Source of the DNA: Stentor roeselii
Taxonomy: Eukaryota; Ciliophora; Heterotrichea; Heterotrichida; Stentoridae
Assembly (NCBI GenBank): GCA_006503475.1
Contig: RSEH01000077.1
Span: 62,001 to 126,000 of the forward strand
Length of the DNA stretch: 64,000 nucleotides
Direction: 5' to 3'
Shown: positions 1 through 8,516 of the stretch, in pieces
How the letters are laid out: every line of letters starts with the position of its first letter
Numbering within the stretch: position 1 is the first letter of the stretch
The notes under the pieces: generated by a model
The model's input: the letters and a program-made list of their open reading frames with translations, nothing else
Told to the model about the DNA's origin: nothing
Databases searched by the model: none
Position numbers and translations under genes: made by a program

Positions 1-102
1 GCTGTTTTCATGTTTTTCATGGTCGAGAATACCATAGATTGACCCGCTTACTTGTTTATATAGGGACATATCATTGTTTTCTAAAGTCCGAGTTCTGTTC
101 AT
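1..102 (-). CDS. 5' end of an unidentified gene, running off the left edge
   Basis: On the minus strand an ATG at 102-100 opens a frame that stays free of stops to base 1 (34 codons, beginning MNRTRTLENNDM). Upstream of the ATG an in-frame TAG closes the frame, so this is a plausible real start. The next gene starts on the plus strand at 156, giving a compact divergent pair with 53 bp between start codons, a layout repeated elsewhere in the window. The fragment is too short to name. It could be spurious, but codon usage and position fit a real gene. Confidence 0.45.
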   Translation of the reverse strand, partial: MNRTRTLENNDMSLYKQVSGSIYGILDHEKHENS

Positions 103-155
103 AATTCGATCAATCCTTCTAAATATTTATCTTAAAAATCCAACAATATTAAATC

Positions 156-1043
156 ATGGGTAACTTCAGCACACGTCTCAAGACAATTCTATACTTATCA
201 ACTTTTCGTTACCTAACTCTAGCATTTCTAACATATACGAGTTCATCCCTTCTCAATATAGACACTTTTTCAGTATTATTCTGGTTACAAAGCAGTTTAA
301 TCCAAGTGCTGTACATGATAGTATCCCTAAAAGATCCCGGTTATTGGCCTCTCGAAGGAAAAACAGAAAAACCAGAGTCAACATTCATCGTCCTAATAGA
401 AGAGCGTCCATTAGCAGACCAAGCAAACATCCCCACAATAAAAGACGAAAACACTCCATCCGATCACCAAAGCATAGACCTGTCCCTTTCAAGTTCAAGT
501 AAAAAGTCTTTAAAAAACACTCGTTACTGTTCAACCTGCAAGTTTTCCCAGCCATTGCGAACGAAGCACTGCCGAGAATGCGGCCGTTGCATAAACCTAT
601 ACGACCATCACTGTCCTTGGGTGGGAAACTGCATCGGTCAGAACAACCGTCTTTACTTCTTCTGGTACGTTTTCTTCCAATGTTCAGAACTTTGGGTAGC
701 TTTTTACCGGGTAAGATCTAAATAGATTCTTCTTTGCTTTCATAGCTCTCCAAGTCTCGGTGTTTGGCTTTATTCAAACCTTTTGACTCTTATTTTATTT
801 CTAGTAGTCCTGTTGTTTATCCTCATGGTTACTTTTCTTCTGTTCTTTCACGTTTTTCTCGCCTTGGCCAACTTGACGACCTGGGAATTTTTGTCTTGGA
901 ATAAAATCGAGTACTTAAAAGAACGTAAAAGAAAAGTTTCTCCTTTTAGCAGAGGAATTTTTAAAAACTTTTTTGAATACTGCTGTGAAAAGTTTCCTCC
1001 TTTCAAACAATGGGAACTGAGCCCTGGGAGTACAATTAAATAA
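156..1043 (+). CDS. DHHC-type protein S-acyltransferase (palmitoyltransferase), one 15-nt intron
   Basis: Transfers palmitate to cysteines of membrane proteins; a multi-pass membrane enzyme. Removing the 15-nt intron at 711-725 joins two frames into one 290-aa protein. Two hydrophobic segments lie near residues 10-60. The Cys-rich domain spans about 125-170 with CSTCK, HCRECGRC and the catalytic DHHC at 150-153, then HCPWVGNC. Two further membrane segments follow after the splice, and then the family's TTxE motif (TTWE). The N-terminus MGNF is a possible N-myristoylation site (inference). The stop lies 3 bp from the stop of the convergent PP2C gene. Family assignment is firm; substrate and membrane location cannot be told. 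Confidence 0.93.
711..725 (+). other. 15-nt spliceosomal intron in the DHHC gene
   Basis: gtaagatctaaatag begins GTAA, ends TAG and has A at position 10. It contains an in-frame TAG that would end the protein just after the DHHC domain. Removal restores the frame through the last two membrane segments and the TTxE motif. Confidence 0.9.
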
Positions 1044-1046
1044 TAA

Positions 1047-2438
1047 TTAAAACTGTTGATCGTCTAGAATGTCGTTCACTACGCTTCCTCGTCGAGGGTC
1101 TTGCACGGTTACGTCTTTCAAGGTTGGCGCTCGTTTTAGTCCTGCTTCGTGGTCTTTGTCGACGGTTTCGTCTACTGGCGGAGGACGTTTGAAGTGCTTG
1201 ATTCCGCTCCCTGAGGACTTGGAAAACTCGAGGACGATACAGGAGATGTCGTCTATTACTACGTCTTCTTCTTCTACTATTGTGAACCACCTCATTCGGG
1301 CCTCTTCGCAGAGGATCTGTGATATACATGCGTTTGATGGGTTGATTTCGGTGCAGTACATTGGGGAATGAGTGTTTGTCTTGCATTTTCCTCGGTTACA
1401 TTCTACAAATGTACCCACGTCCTCATTATCCATCGCGTCCCACAGACCATCCGAAGCCAGTACAATGAACAGATCTTCAGTCGTGCGACTATAACAAGTA
1501 CAAACCGGTTCCGAAATAACCCCTAATCCTTTAGCAATCATATCTCCAATAGACCTGCTCATAGCAAGTCCAGGAACATTGGTATCTTTTTCCCAAACTC
1601 TATAAGGTCCAATATTATTTCCCAAATTATCAACAAGTCTCTGCACTCTTCCTCCGGCTTGAATAATCCTATCAAGTTCCTCAGGGTCTTCAGGTTTCTG
1701 ATCCCTCGTCAATTGAATCGAGTTAACTTTATGATCAATGAAACTTTGGCGTTTCTGTTTAACTCCAGCTAGAATTTCCCTTTCAATTCCCAGATTCGCA
1801 GGAGGAGCTGGCAGAGTTTCAGGAGTTGAAGTCGTAACAACCAGTCCTCTAGAGTCTCCAACACTTCCACAATAAACCATCTGTTTATTGATGTAGATTA
1901 AAACACCTGTGCTGAGTAAAAATTACCATCCTGAACTTCTACAATCGACTCCTTTCGTATTTTCTGAAAGTTTTGTATCACATGTTTTCGTTGCCAGCTT
2001 GATGAAGGACTGCGGGTCATGCTGATTGAAGGTTACAGTTAGTAAAGCTTTTTCAGTTGTAAACAAGTCTTCAATGATGGACTGGCAAAAGGCTGCTACT
2101 AGTTCTCCTTGCCTTCCATGTCCATCGAAAAGACAGCAGAGGATACCGTCTTGATCATGTAAAACAAAGCAATCGTCTTGGCACTTTTTTTTGTATTCAC
2201 CTCTCGGGTCGATCCCTGGAAGGATGCAAGAAGAAACAAGGACTTTCTGCCCGAATAAAGGAATTTCTTGACTGGAGATTGAAACAGGTTCAGTGAGTTG
2301 AAAAATAATTGGATTACATCTTAAACTTCCCTTTTGCTTGCTTCTGGCTTTTATCAAAATTTTACCTACCCGAGAATAAGAGCAGAGCTGGTCTCTTAGT
2401 TTGATGGAAGAGTTTGTAGAAGAGGAGAAACAGCCCAT
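1047..2438 (-). CDS. PP2C-type Ser/Thr protein phosphatase (PPM family), one 15-nt intron
   Basis: Metal-dependent phosphatase. Removing the intron at 1912-1926 joins SSG to CTGVLIYI, restoring the PP2C core strand that leads into VGDSR. Metal-site motifs visible are CQDDC near residue 88, FDGHG at 104-108, SDGLWD and the late DDIS. The N-terminus MGCF fits N-myristoylation plus palmitoylation (inference), so membrane attachment is likely. Between VGDSR and the MSRSIGD motif there is an insert rich in charged residues, and after the catalytic core a tail of about 50 residues. It converges on the DHHC gene with only 3 bp between stop codons. The family is certain; the target is unknown. Confidence 0.92.
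1912..1926 (-). other. 15-nt spliceosomal intron in the PP2C gene
   Basis: On the minus strand gtaatttttactcag: GTAA start, A at position 10, CAG end. Splicing joins codons of a conserved PP2C strand (SSG|CTGV) that are otherwise in different reading blocks. Confidence 0.9.
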
Positions 2439-2531
2439 ATTAATTGTTTTGGGAAAAATTTTCCACTTTTAATGGATTTTGAGATAGGGATTGAATAAAA
2501 TTCAGAAAAATTAGTAAAACATTTCAAATAG

Positions 2532-4616
2532 TTAAAATTTTCCTCTTTTTGGCTTCATGTTGAAAGCGTCTGCTATCATTTTTTTGTTTAGGTCGTGAAC
2601 TGGGGGAAGCTCAGGGTGACTTAAGGCTACTTCTTTCTTTTTCCTGTTGTTAAACTGGAAAGGTTCTCGAAAAGCGTTTCCGGTGTAGTTTGGAGGTTCT
2701 TCAGCTGCAGTAGGGGAGTCTTTTTCGAACATGTTTTCATATTGAAAATCAGGATGATCTGAATAATACTCTTCATTTTTCAGCTTCTTTTTCGATCCTC
2801 TGTCAAAACGAGCTGCGGGGTTGTTGAATCTTTTGATATCTGGAGTTAGTTTCGGGCAGAGTTTTTCTTTATTCTCTAAAGTAAAACTAGGAACAACCCA
2901 CTGTTTATTGTACTTATCATAAGTTGAATGTTTTCTCACAGTTTCAAGTTGATCAACAGGGAACAATCTAAAAAGGACTCCATTCAAAAAGTCATTTTCT
3001 TGAGTTTCAATTAAAAGATCTTCATAAATTTCTTCTTTTTGATCTTTAAACTCATGATTAATATTTTTAATTTCATTCATAGTATTTCTATACTTATTCC
3101 TCAGTTCCTTTACAATTTTCCTTAAATCTTCCAATTCATCCTGAGCACTTTGATACTTTTTTTCCATATTCATAAATTCCTCTTCTTTCTTTTTTTTTTC
3201 CTCAATAAGTTTCTGTTGTCTTTTTTTCTGAATTTTTAATTTTCTTCTGAACTGTTTCTGAGCTTTGAGTCTTTCTTTTTCAGCTTTATCAAGTTCTTCT
3301 CCACCAATAACAAGTTTCATTTGAATATCTCTGAGTTGCTCTTCTAGTTCTTCCTTATTATGTGATTCTTCAGGTTCATTTGAAATAGACAAAGTGATCG
3401 ATTCTTTAAAGTCTCTCGGTTTGAATGCAGGAAGAACAGCGGAGGACTCATCTTCAAAATTTTTTTCAACGTTGATGATTTTTTCAACGACTCTTTCAAT
3501 GACCTGAGGTCCGTTGCCACTCAAGAGCGCTTTGAGCCTTTGAATCTCGTCAAGGTAGTCTCGAAGCATCGCGTCTTTTGGGTCTTCATTCACTTTAGGT
3601 TTATTTTGAATGAACTTGGCACGCGACGCATATCGAAGAGTACTTAAAGACTCTTCATAGTTGTAATCAGCAGGAGATACCACAGCGATCATTAAAGTTT
3701 TCGTATTTCCTCCAAGAGAGTCCTGCAGAAGAAGAGTTAATTTCGAGTCACGGTAAGGAACATGAATCCCGCGATTTTGAGAGCTTTTTTCAACAAGGGC
3801 GTTGATGACGTTTCCCAAGGCACTAAGCGACAGGTTGATTTTAATCGCTTCTTTGAGCCGGTCGCCTTCGGCTCCTGTTTTTTTCTGCCTTTCACTTCCT
3901 GCCAGGTCTACCAAATTCAGTTTCCCAGCCTTTAAAAGGTTTTTTCCCTGTACCTCCTCGGAGCTTTCAACATAAATAATAAAAATCGCATGAGATCTGG
4001 AACTTTTACTGTTCATTGCAGTTTCTCCAACAACTCTATGACTATTTCCACTTTCCATGGCATTTGCAATATCACTGGTATTTTTCACATCTTGTTTTTT
4101 AAGGTCTTTGATGAATATTCCTTTATCAGGAGACTCTTTCAACTCCAATTTCGTTTTTTCATTGTAGTTCAGCAGGTCTCTAATTTCTTCATTATAGATC
4201 TCGATATAAGAGCATTTCACTAAAAAAGCCTTGTTTTTCGCTTCAGAAATACAGCCGAATATGTGTGCGAAGGAATTTGGAATCACTCCTCGCAGCTGAA
4301 GATCGTTTGGAACTCCGAGCATTGTGAAGGTCTTCCCGCAACCTGTCTGACCGTAGGCGAAGATTGTTGAATTGTAACCCTTTATCGCGCTTTCTACCAG
4401 AGGGTAAGCGGACTCGTCGTAAAGCTCTTGTTGCGAGGACTCCATGTCGTATACACTGTCGTAAGCGAAAGTCTTGAAAACTCCGGTTTTTGGCTCCTGG
4501 ATCGCGATTTGATGAAGCTCTTTGTCGAATTGAAGAATGCTGATGTTACCCCTGGTTAACTCACTTTGGCTTAAGGGACGACTTCGCACTACCACTTTCA
4601 CTGTTTCTGTGGGCAT
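2532..4616 (-). CDS. Kinesin-2 family motor protein (KIF3/OSM-3/KIF17-like)
   Basis: ATP-driven plus-end microtubule motor, in ciliates expected to carry intraflagellar transport cargo. The N-terminal motor (about residues 4-340) has the P-loop GQTGCGKT at 89-96, switch I SSRSH and switch II LVDLAGSE. The neck begins NKPKVNEDPKDAMLRDYL, a close match to the kinesin-2 signature after the motor, and this is the reason for the subfamily call. A charged coiled coil follows (about 410-540), then a basic, proline-containing tail. At 694 aa it is a normal to slightly short kinesin-2. No intron is needed. It is divergent from the coiled-coil gene at 4704, with 87 bp between start codons. Confidence 0.92.
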   Translation of the reverse strand: MPTETVKVVVRSRPLSQSELTRGNISILQFDKELHQIAIQEPKTGVFKTFAYDSVYDMESSQQELYDESAYPLVESAIKGYNSTIFAYGQTGCGKTFTMLGVPNDLQLRGVIPNSFAHIFGCISEAKNKAFLVKCSYIEIYNEEIRDLLNYNEKTKLELKESPDKGIFIKDLKKQDVKNTSDIANAMESGNSHRVVGETAMNSKSSRSHAIFIIYVESSEEVQGKNLLKAGKLNLVDLAGSERQKKTGAEGDRLKEAIKINLSLSALGNVINALVEKSSQNRGIHVPYRDSKLTLLLQDSLGGNTKTLMIAVVSPADYNYEESLSTLRYASRAKFIQNKPKVNEDPKDAMLRDYLDEIQRLKALLSGNGPQVIERVVEKIINVEKNFEDESSAVLPAFKPRDFKESITLSISNEPEESHNKEELEEQLRDIQMKLVIGGEELDKAEKERLKAQKQFRRKLKIQKKRQQKLIEEKKKKEEEFMNMEKKYQSAQDELEDLRKIVKELRNKYRNTMNEIKNINHEFKDQKEEIYEDLLIETQENDFLNGVLFRLFPVDQLETVRKHSTYDKYNKQWVVPSFTLENKEKLCPKLTPDIKRFNNPAARFDRGSKKKLKNEEYYSDHPDFQYENMFEKDSPTAAEEPPNYTGNAFREPFQFNNRKKKEVALSHPELPPVHDLNKKMIADAFNMKPKRGKF

Positions 4617-4703
4617 TTTGAATATTATTGTTAGGGAAGGGAGATAATTCGCTGGGATTTTTAGAGGGTTTTTTAGGGACCCTTCAACCCAAAACTTTAA
4701 TAA
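4617..4703. promoter_or_regulatory. Divergent promoter region, kinesin / coiled-coil gene
   Basis: Only 87 bp separate the two start codons, so both promoters and 5' leaders must lie here or overlap coding DNA. The plus-side end has the CAACCCAAAACTTTAATAAA composition typical of leaders in this window. No known promoter motif is recognised. Confidence 0.5.
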
Positions 4704-5330
4704 ATGGAAAAAAGTATTTCATCATACGACCAATTGGAAAACCTGCGATTTTCCACCTTCGAAATTCTAGAAATGCTTGAAACTCTCCAAATATCTCTAC
4801 CATCCCAGCTGAAATCAAAAGTCTCAAACCTAAAGTCTCGTATTTCCAACGTATCCGAAAAATGGAACACCTACTGCGAAGAGTTGATCGAAGAAGCGGA
4901 CAAACAAAGAACTCAAACCGAAAAACTAGCAGAACAAGAAAAAATCGAAAGATCAAAGCACAGAGCTCGTAGCCAAGCAGCCCAAAAGAAGCTAAAAGAA
5001 AAGGAAAAAGCAATAAAAGACCGAGAACTAGAATTTGAACGTTCAATGAAACAAATAAAAGACCTCTGCCAGAAAAACGTAGAACAACTCGAAGTCTCAA
5101 TCAAAGAAAAGAAGAAAAAGAAGCAAATGAGGGAAAAAGAGCGACTTTCCAAGTTAAAAGACGTCGAAGCTGAAATGAGCACAGTTCTCGAAACCCCGCT
5201 CGACATCAGCAAAGACATTTCAAAAATTTACTACTTGGGAAATGAACTTTCCGCGATTGAATGTAAACCTGGAGACAACTCAGTCTCAGTCACAGATATG
5301 AAGGGCTTTATTGATGATTTTAATCCTTAA
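4704..5330 (+). CDS. Coiled-coil protein of unknown function
   Basis: 208 aa starting in the favoured context TAATAAATGG. Residues about 40-160 are strongly charged, Lys/Glu-rich and heptad-like, with a run of lysines in the middle, predicting a long coiled coil. The last 40 residues are not coiled-coil and end in an acidic GFIDDFNP. I do not recognise the family. Its neighbour is a kinesin-2 with which it shares a divergent promoter, so a ciliary or cytoskeletal role is possible, but that is inference from position only. Its stop lies 12 bp from the stop of the convergent Kelch-like gene. Confidence 0.75.
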   Translation: MEKSISSYDQLENLRFSTFEILEMLETLQISLPSQLKSKVSNLKSRISNVSEKWNTYCEELIEEADKQRTQTEKLAEQEKIERSKHRARSQAAQKKLKEKEKAIKDRELEFERSMKQIKDLCQKNVEQLEVSIKEKKKKKQMREKERLSKLKDVEAEMSTVLETPLDISKDISKIYYLGNELSAIECKPGDNSVSVTDMKGFIDDFNP

Positions 5331-5342
5331 TGTCACTTTAGA

Positions 5343-6485
5343 CTAACTCGAACTTGGGGAACTCACTTCTGAGGTCTCTGAGGCTGATGAGGATGAGAAG
5401 CTTGATGAGGAACTAAGACTTCGTTGTTTTAAAATGTTACTTGGCAGCATTGGAGCTGTTCCTTTTGAGTATTGAGCCGAGATTTGAGTTTTCAGCTTTT
5501 TTTTGTGAGGGTGTCTTTTAGAGTCTTGAGATGGTTGATGTTTATTTTGCTTTGGCTCAGAACTTGCTTCGAGTGAATCCAGACTGCAGGGTGCTCGCAT
5601 TGGTTTTGATCGAAAGTTGACGACTGTCACTTTGTGTCTGTCTTGGACTAAAAAAAAGGGGTATGAAAAAAATACCGCTTTTTTTCCTATCACGAGAACT
5701 GGGTACTCTTCAGTCATTTTACCTTCTATTGTTTCTAAAGTTGACCATTCAAAGTTTTCGAAAGAAAAATTTGTCACTAAACATTCTTGTTTTTTTGTTT
5801 TGACTTCACCGCAGATTAAGATGCTGTTGGAGATATAGCAGCAGTCAAGTTTTAGAAATTTGAAAGGGAGTGAGTAGTCTTCGAGTTGCAGGCGAGGGAT
5901 TGATTCACTTAAATCGATGGAAAATACTTTTTTAGTGAAATCGTCTTTGAGTAGCTTCTTACCACCTAAAAGTACTAGTTTTGAATTAATTAAAACAGCT
6001 TTCGGATTCAAGATATTCGAAAAAGAATGCTTCAAAGGTAAAGTCAAATCATTAACATCAATCATTTCCCAGCACTCTCCAGAGATATTAAATTTCATCA
6101 AAGGACTAGGAAAGAGTCTCTCACAATGAACAATAACAGACCCAACAAGAAAAATCGACGATTTATGAATAATCAATGATCCTAGACTTGACTTAGCAGG
6201 AAGATTCTGCAGTCGATAAAAGGTTTTAAGCGAGGTATTAAACCTAAAGACCTTCTTAGAAAAGTTCCCAGAAGCTTTGACCCCTCCAGCGACCATGAAT
6301 TCCGAATCAGACAAGTAAAGAATAGCAGAATTCTTGTAAATCTCAGAAAGATCCGGGAAATAAGTGGAGTCCAAAGTAGAAGTTTTTATGTTTATTACTC
6401 GGGCTTCTGCTCGGTCCAGGTAGTGGACATCAGGAATTGTGTTTGACTTGAAATCGTAAACAGACTTGATGTTGCATGAACCCAT
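5343..6485 (-). CDS. Kelch-like beta-propeller protein, probably N-myristoylated
   Basis: 380 aa. Residues about 40-270 contain spaced repeats of the type AGGV...VFRFN...L and LLGGK...VFSIDL, typical of degenerate Kelch blades, which usually serve as protein-binding propellers. The start MGSCNIK has Gly2 and Cys4 in a good N-myristoylation/palmitoylation setting (inference). The C-terminal 90 residues are low-complexity, rich in Ser and Lys, ending in a long serine tract. ATG is divergent to the DUF726 gene at 6570, with 84 bp between them. Function unknown beyond likely scaffold or adaptor. Confidence 0.72.
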   Translation of the reverse strand: MGSCNIKSVYDFKSNTIPDVHYLDRAEARVINIKTSTLDSTYFPDLSEIYKNSAILYLSDSEFMVAGGVKASGNFSKKVFRFNTSLKTFYRLQNLPAKSSLGSLIIHKSSIFLVGSVIVHCERLFPSPLMKFNISGECWEMIDVNDLTLPLKHSFSNILNPKAVLINSKLVLLGGKKLLKDDFTKKVFSIDLSESIPRLQLEDYSLPFKFLKLDCCYISNSILICGEVKTKKQECLVTNFSFENFEWSTLETIEGKMTEEYPVLVIGKKAVFFSYPFFLVQDRHKVTVVNFRSKPMRAPCSLDSLEASSEPKQNKHQPSQDSKRHPHKKKLKTQISAQYSKGTAPMLPSNILKQRSLSSSSSFSSSSASETSEVSSPSSS

Positions 6486-6569
6486 TGTATTATTAAAACT
6501 TTGATATCAAGAAAATTTCTTTTATTCTTAATATTTTCTATAAATAGGTAAATTGATTGTTTATAAATT
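6486..6569. promoter_or_regulatory. Divergent promoter region, Kelch-like gene / DUF726 gene 1
   Basis: 84 bp between two outward-facing start codons. It is AT-rich, with no motif I can name; the right end is TTATAAATTATGG. Confidence 0.4.
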
Positions 6570-8414
6570 ATGGAAGAAGTTATTAATTATCTAGAAACAC
6601 TTCAATTTCCTGTCAGTTTAAATAAAGCTTATTCGAAACTAGTGGAACTTGATTGCTCAGATAATGATTTACTTTTACATCTCATTATGAAAAACTTTAA
6701 GGCGATTATCAAGATTTTCTCGAAAAAGTTGAAAAAAGAGTTGAGAAATATGATAAAGAAAGAAACTAATGAAATTATTGAAGTCACAGGGATTCCTAAC
6801 ATTCCAGCGAACACTCTTGAGAAAATTGAGAATTTCTGTTCTGAAGACTATCTAGGTTATTCAGAATTTTCTAAAATAACTAAAAACAATGTGATTTCTG
6901 AGCTGGAAGATAAATTTTACAAGTATTATTTACAAGAACTAATTAAAAGAAAAGACTTGAATGTGACCATCAGAATTGAAGACTATCTGGAAACCATGAG
7001 AAAAACAAAGATTTTTGGATTAAGTGATTTCCTTGAAATTGAGAAGGTGAAAGACTTAAGCTATGAAAAAATTATGAAGGAACTTGATATAAAAATAATA
7101 AATATCGAGAAAATTATTCCTCAAATAAAAAAAGAACTGGGTTTCAAAGGATGCTTAAAAATCGAAGAATTTTGCAAAGGTTTTATCGAGAAAATAGTTT
7201 TAGATTTCAAGGAATTCAACGGTTACAACAGAACCTTAAGAGAAACTATCATAAATGCTTTTGGACTAATTCAAATCGTATCTTTTGAAATCAATTCAAG
7301 TACTTACAAACCCGTAAATGAATCTCTATTAAATAAAGCATTCGGAATCAACGTAGAAGCCATCGACATAACTGAAACCATGTGGAAATCAATGAACATA
7401 GACACAAAGTTAGAAATCTACACCGCTTGTTATTTACTACTATCTGAAGACATCTACCTTCTAAGAAACATCAACACATCCAGATTCACCGAATCACTAA
7501 ACAACTGCTTCAGTCCAGTAGCACAAGAAATTCTTTACTTCATCTCAAAGATTTATCCATTGTTCGAGGAAAACAGACCTGAAAGCAAGAAACTGTTACA
7601 CAACTCAAGACTCTTCATGAACCTCATCGACCAGGTCGTTTCTTCAGTGTTGCCCTCATCGCGAAACTACTTCAAAACGATTTACTTCAACCGAAACAGC
7701 CGAATCATGAGTTTCGTTGACTCTTCTCAGTTCTCTGCTGACTCCTGCAGCCTTTCCTTGCTAAACGAGGTGAAATCCAAGCATATCATTATCTGTGTCT
7801 CAGGATATATGAGTGAATCAGACGACCACCTCTTCGCTTGGGAAAAAATCATAAAATTATTCCCTCATTCAACGATTTACAGTTTTTTATGGCAATCTTC
7901 AAGTTACTTTAGATTTTTCAAGAATTTTTTTAACATCATTGGAGGAATCAAGGAGATTTACAGTGATTTTCATCAATGTAGTGAACGTGCAATGCAGTCA
8001 GGGATTATTTTAGCGGAAATGATTCAGTCGAACTTTTTGAATAAGGGATTTTGTGTATCGCTTTATGGGTTTTCATTGGGAACTCTTGTTTTAACTGCTT
8101 GCATGGCTGAGCTTAGGAATTATCAGATGTTTTCTTTGCATCAAGTTATTTATTTTGGATCTGCTACTTCTGTTGAAGAGGCTAGTGAAATGAGTAACTT
8201 TAAAAGACATGTTGTTTTTGCGAGACTTATCAATGTTTATAGTAGGCAGGATTATGCTTTGAGATATATTTATAAGATTGCAAGAGACTCCAGGGCTTGT
8301 GGCGAAAGTCAAGTGGAAGGAATGGAAAATATTGATGCGAGTCATGTTGTTAATGGGCATTTACTTTATAGGAAGAATTTTTGCAGGATTTTTAAAATGA
8401 TTTGGGGGAAATAA
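6570..8414 (+). CDS. DUF726 / TMCO4-type alpha/beta hydrolase, paralogue 1
   Basis: 614 aa. The C-terminal 230 residues match the DUF726 alpha/beta-hydrolase family: a strand IIICVSGYM, the nucleophile elbow GFSLG with Ser502, a later NVYSRQD carrying the likely acidic residue, and NGHLLY with the likely catalytic His. The N-terminal 380 residues are Lys/Ile-rich, helical and not recognised; they replace the membrane helices of animal TMCO4. A tandem paralogue follows about 100 bp downstream. DUF726 proteins are linked to membrane or Golgi functions in yeast, but the substrate is unknown. Catalytic residues look intact. Confidence 0.82.
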   Translation: MEEVINYLETLQFPVSLNKAYSKLVELDCSDNDLLLHLIMKNFKAIIKIFSKKLKKELRNMIKKETNEIIEVTGIPNIPANTLEKIENFCSEDYLGYSEFSKITKNNVISELEDKFYKYYLQELIKRKDLNVTIRIEDYLETMRKTKIFGLSDFLEIEKVKDLSYEKIMKELDIKIINIEKIIPQIKKELGFKGCLKIEEFCKGFIEKIVLDFKEFNGYNRTLRETIINAFGLIQIVSFEINSSTYKPVNESLLNKAFGINVEAIDITETMWKSMNIDTKLEIYTACYLLLSEDIYLLRNINTSRFTESLNNCFSPVAQEILYFISKIYPLFEENRPESKKLLHNSRLFMNLIDQVVSSVLPSSRNYFKTIYFNRNSRIMSFVDSSQFSADSCSLSLLNEVKSKHIIICVSGYMSESDDHLFAWEKIIKLFPHSTIYSFLWQSSSYFRFFKNFFNIIGGIKEIYSDFHQCSERAMQSGIILAEMIQSNFLNKGFCVSLYGFSLGTLVLTACMAELRNYQMFSLHQVIYFGSATSVEEASEMSNFKRHVVFARLINVYSRQDYALRYIYKIARDSRACGESQVEGMENIDASHVVNGHLLYRKNFCRIFKMIWGK

Positions 8415-8516
8415 AGATTTTTGTGTTTTTAGATTAATTATTTATGAGCTTGGAAATTATTATGTTGGAGAGATTAGATAAGTTTATTTCTGTTGGATTG
8501 GAAAAATACTCTATAA

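Noticed and set aside
1069-1371. 100-codon plus-strand frame at the DHHC/PP2C junction
   Set aside because: Antisense to conserved PP2C coding sequence.
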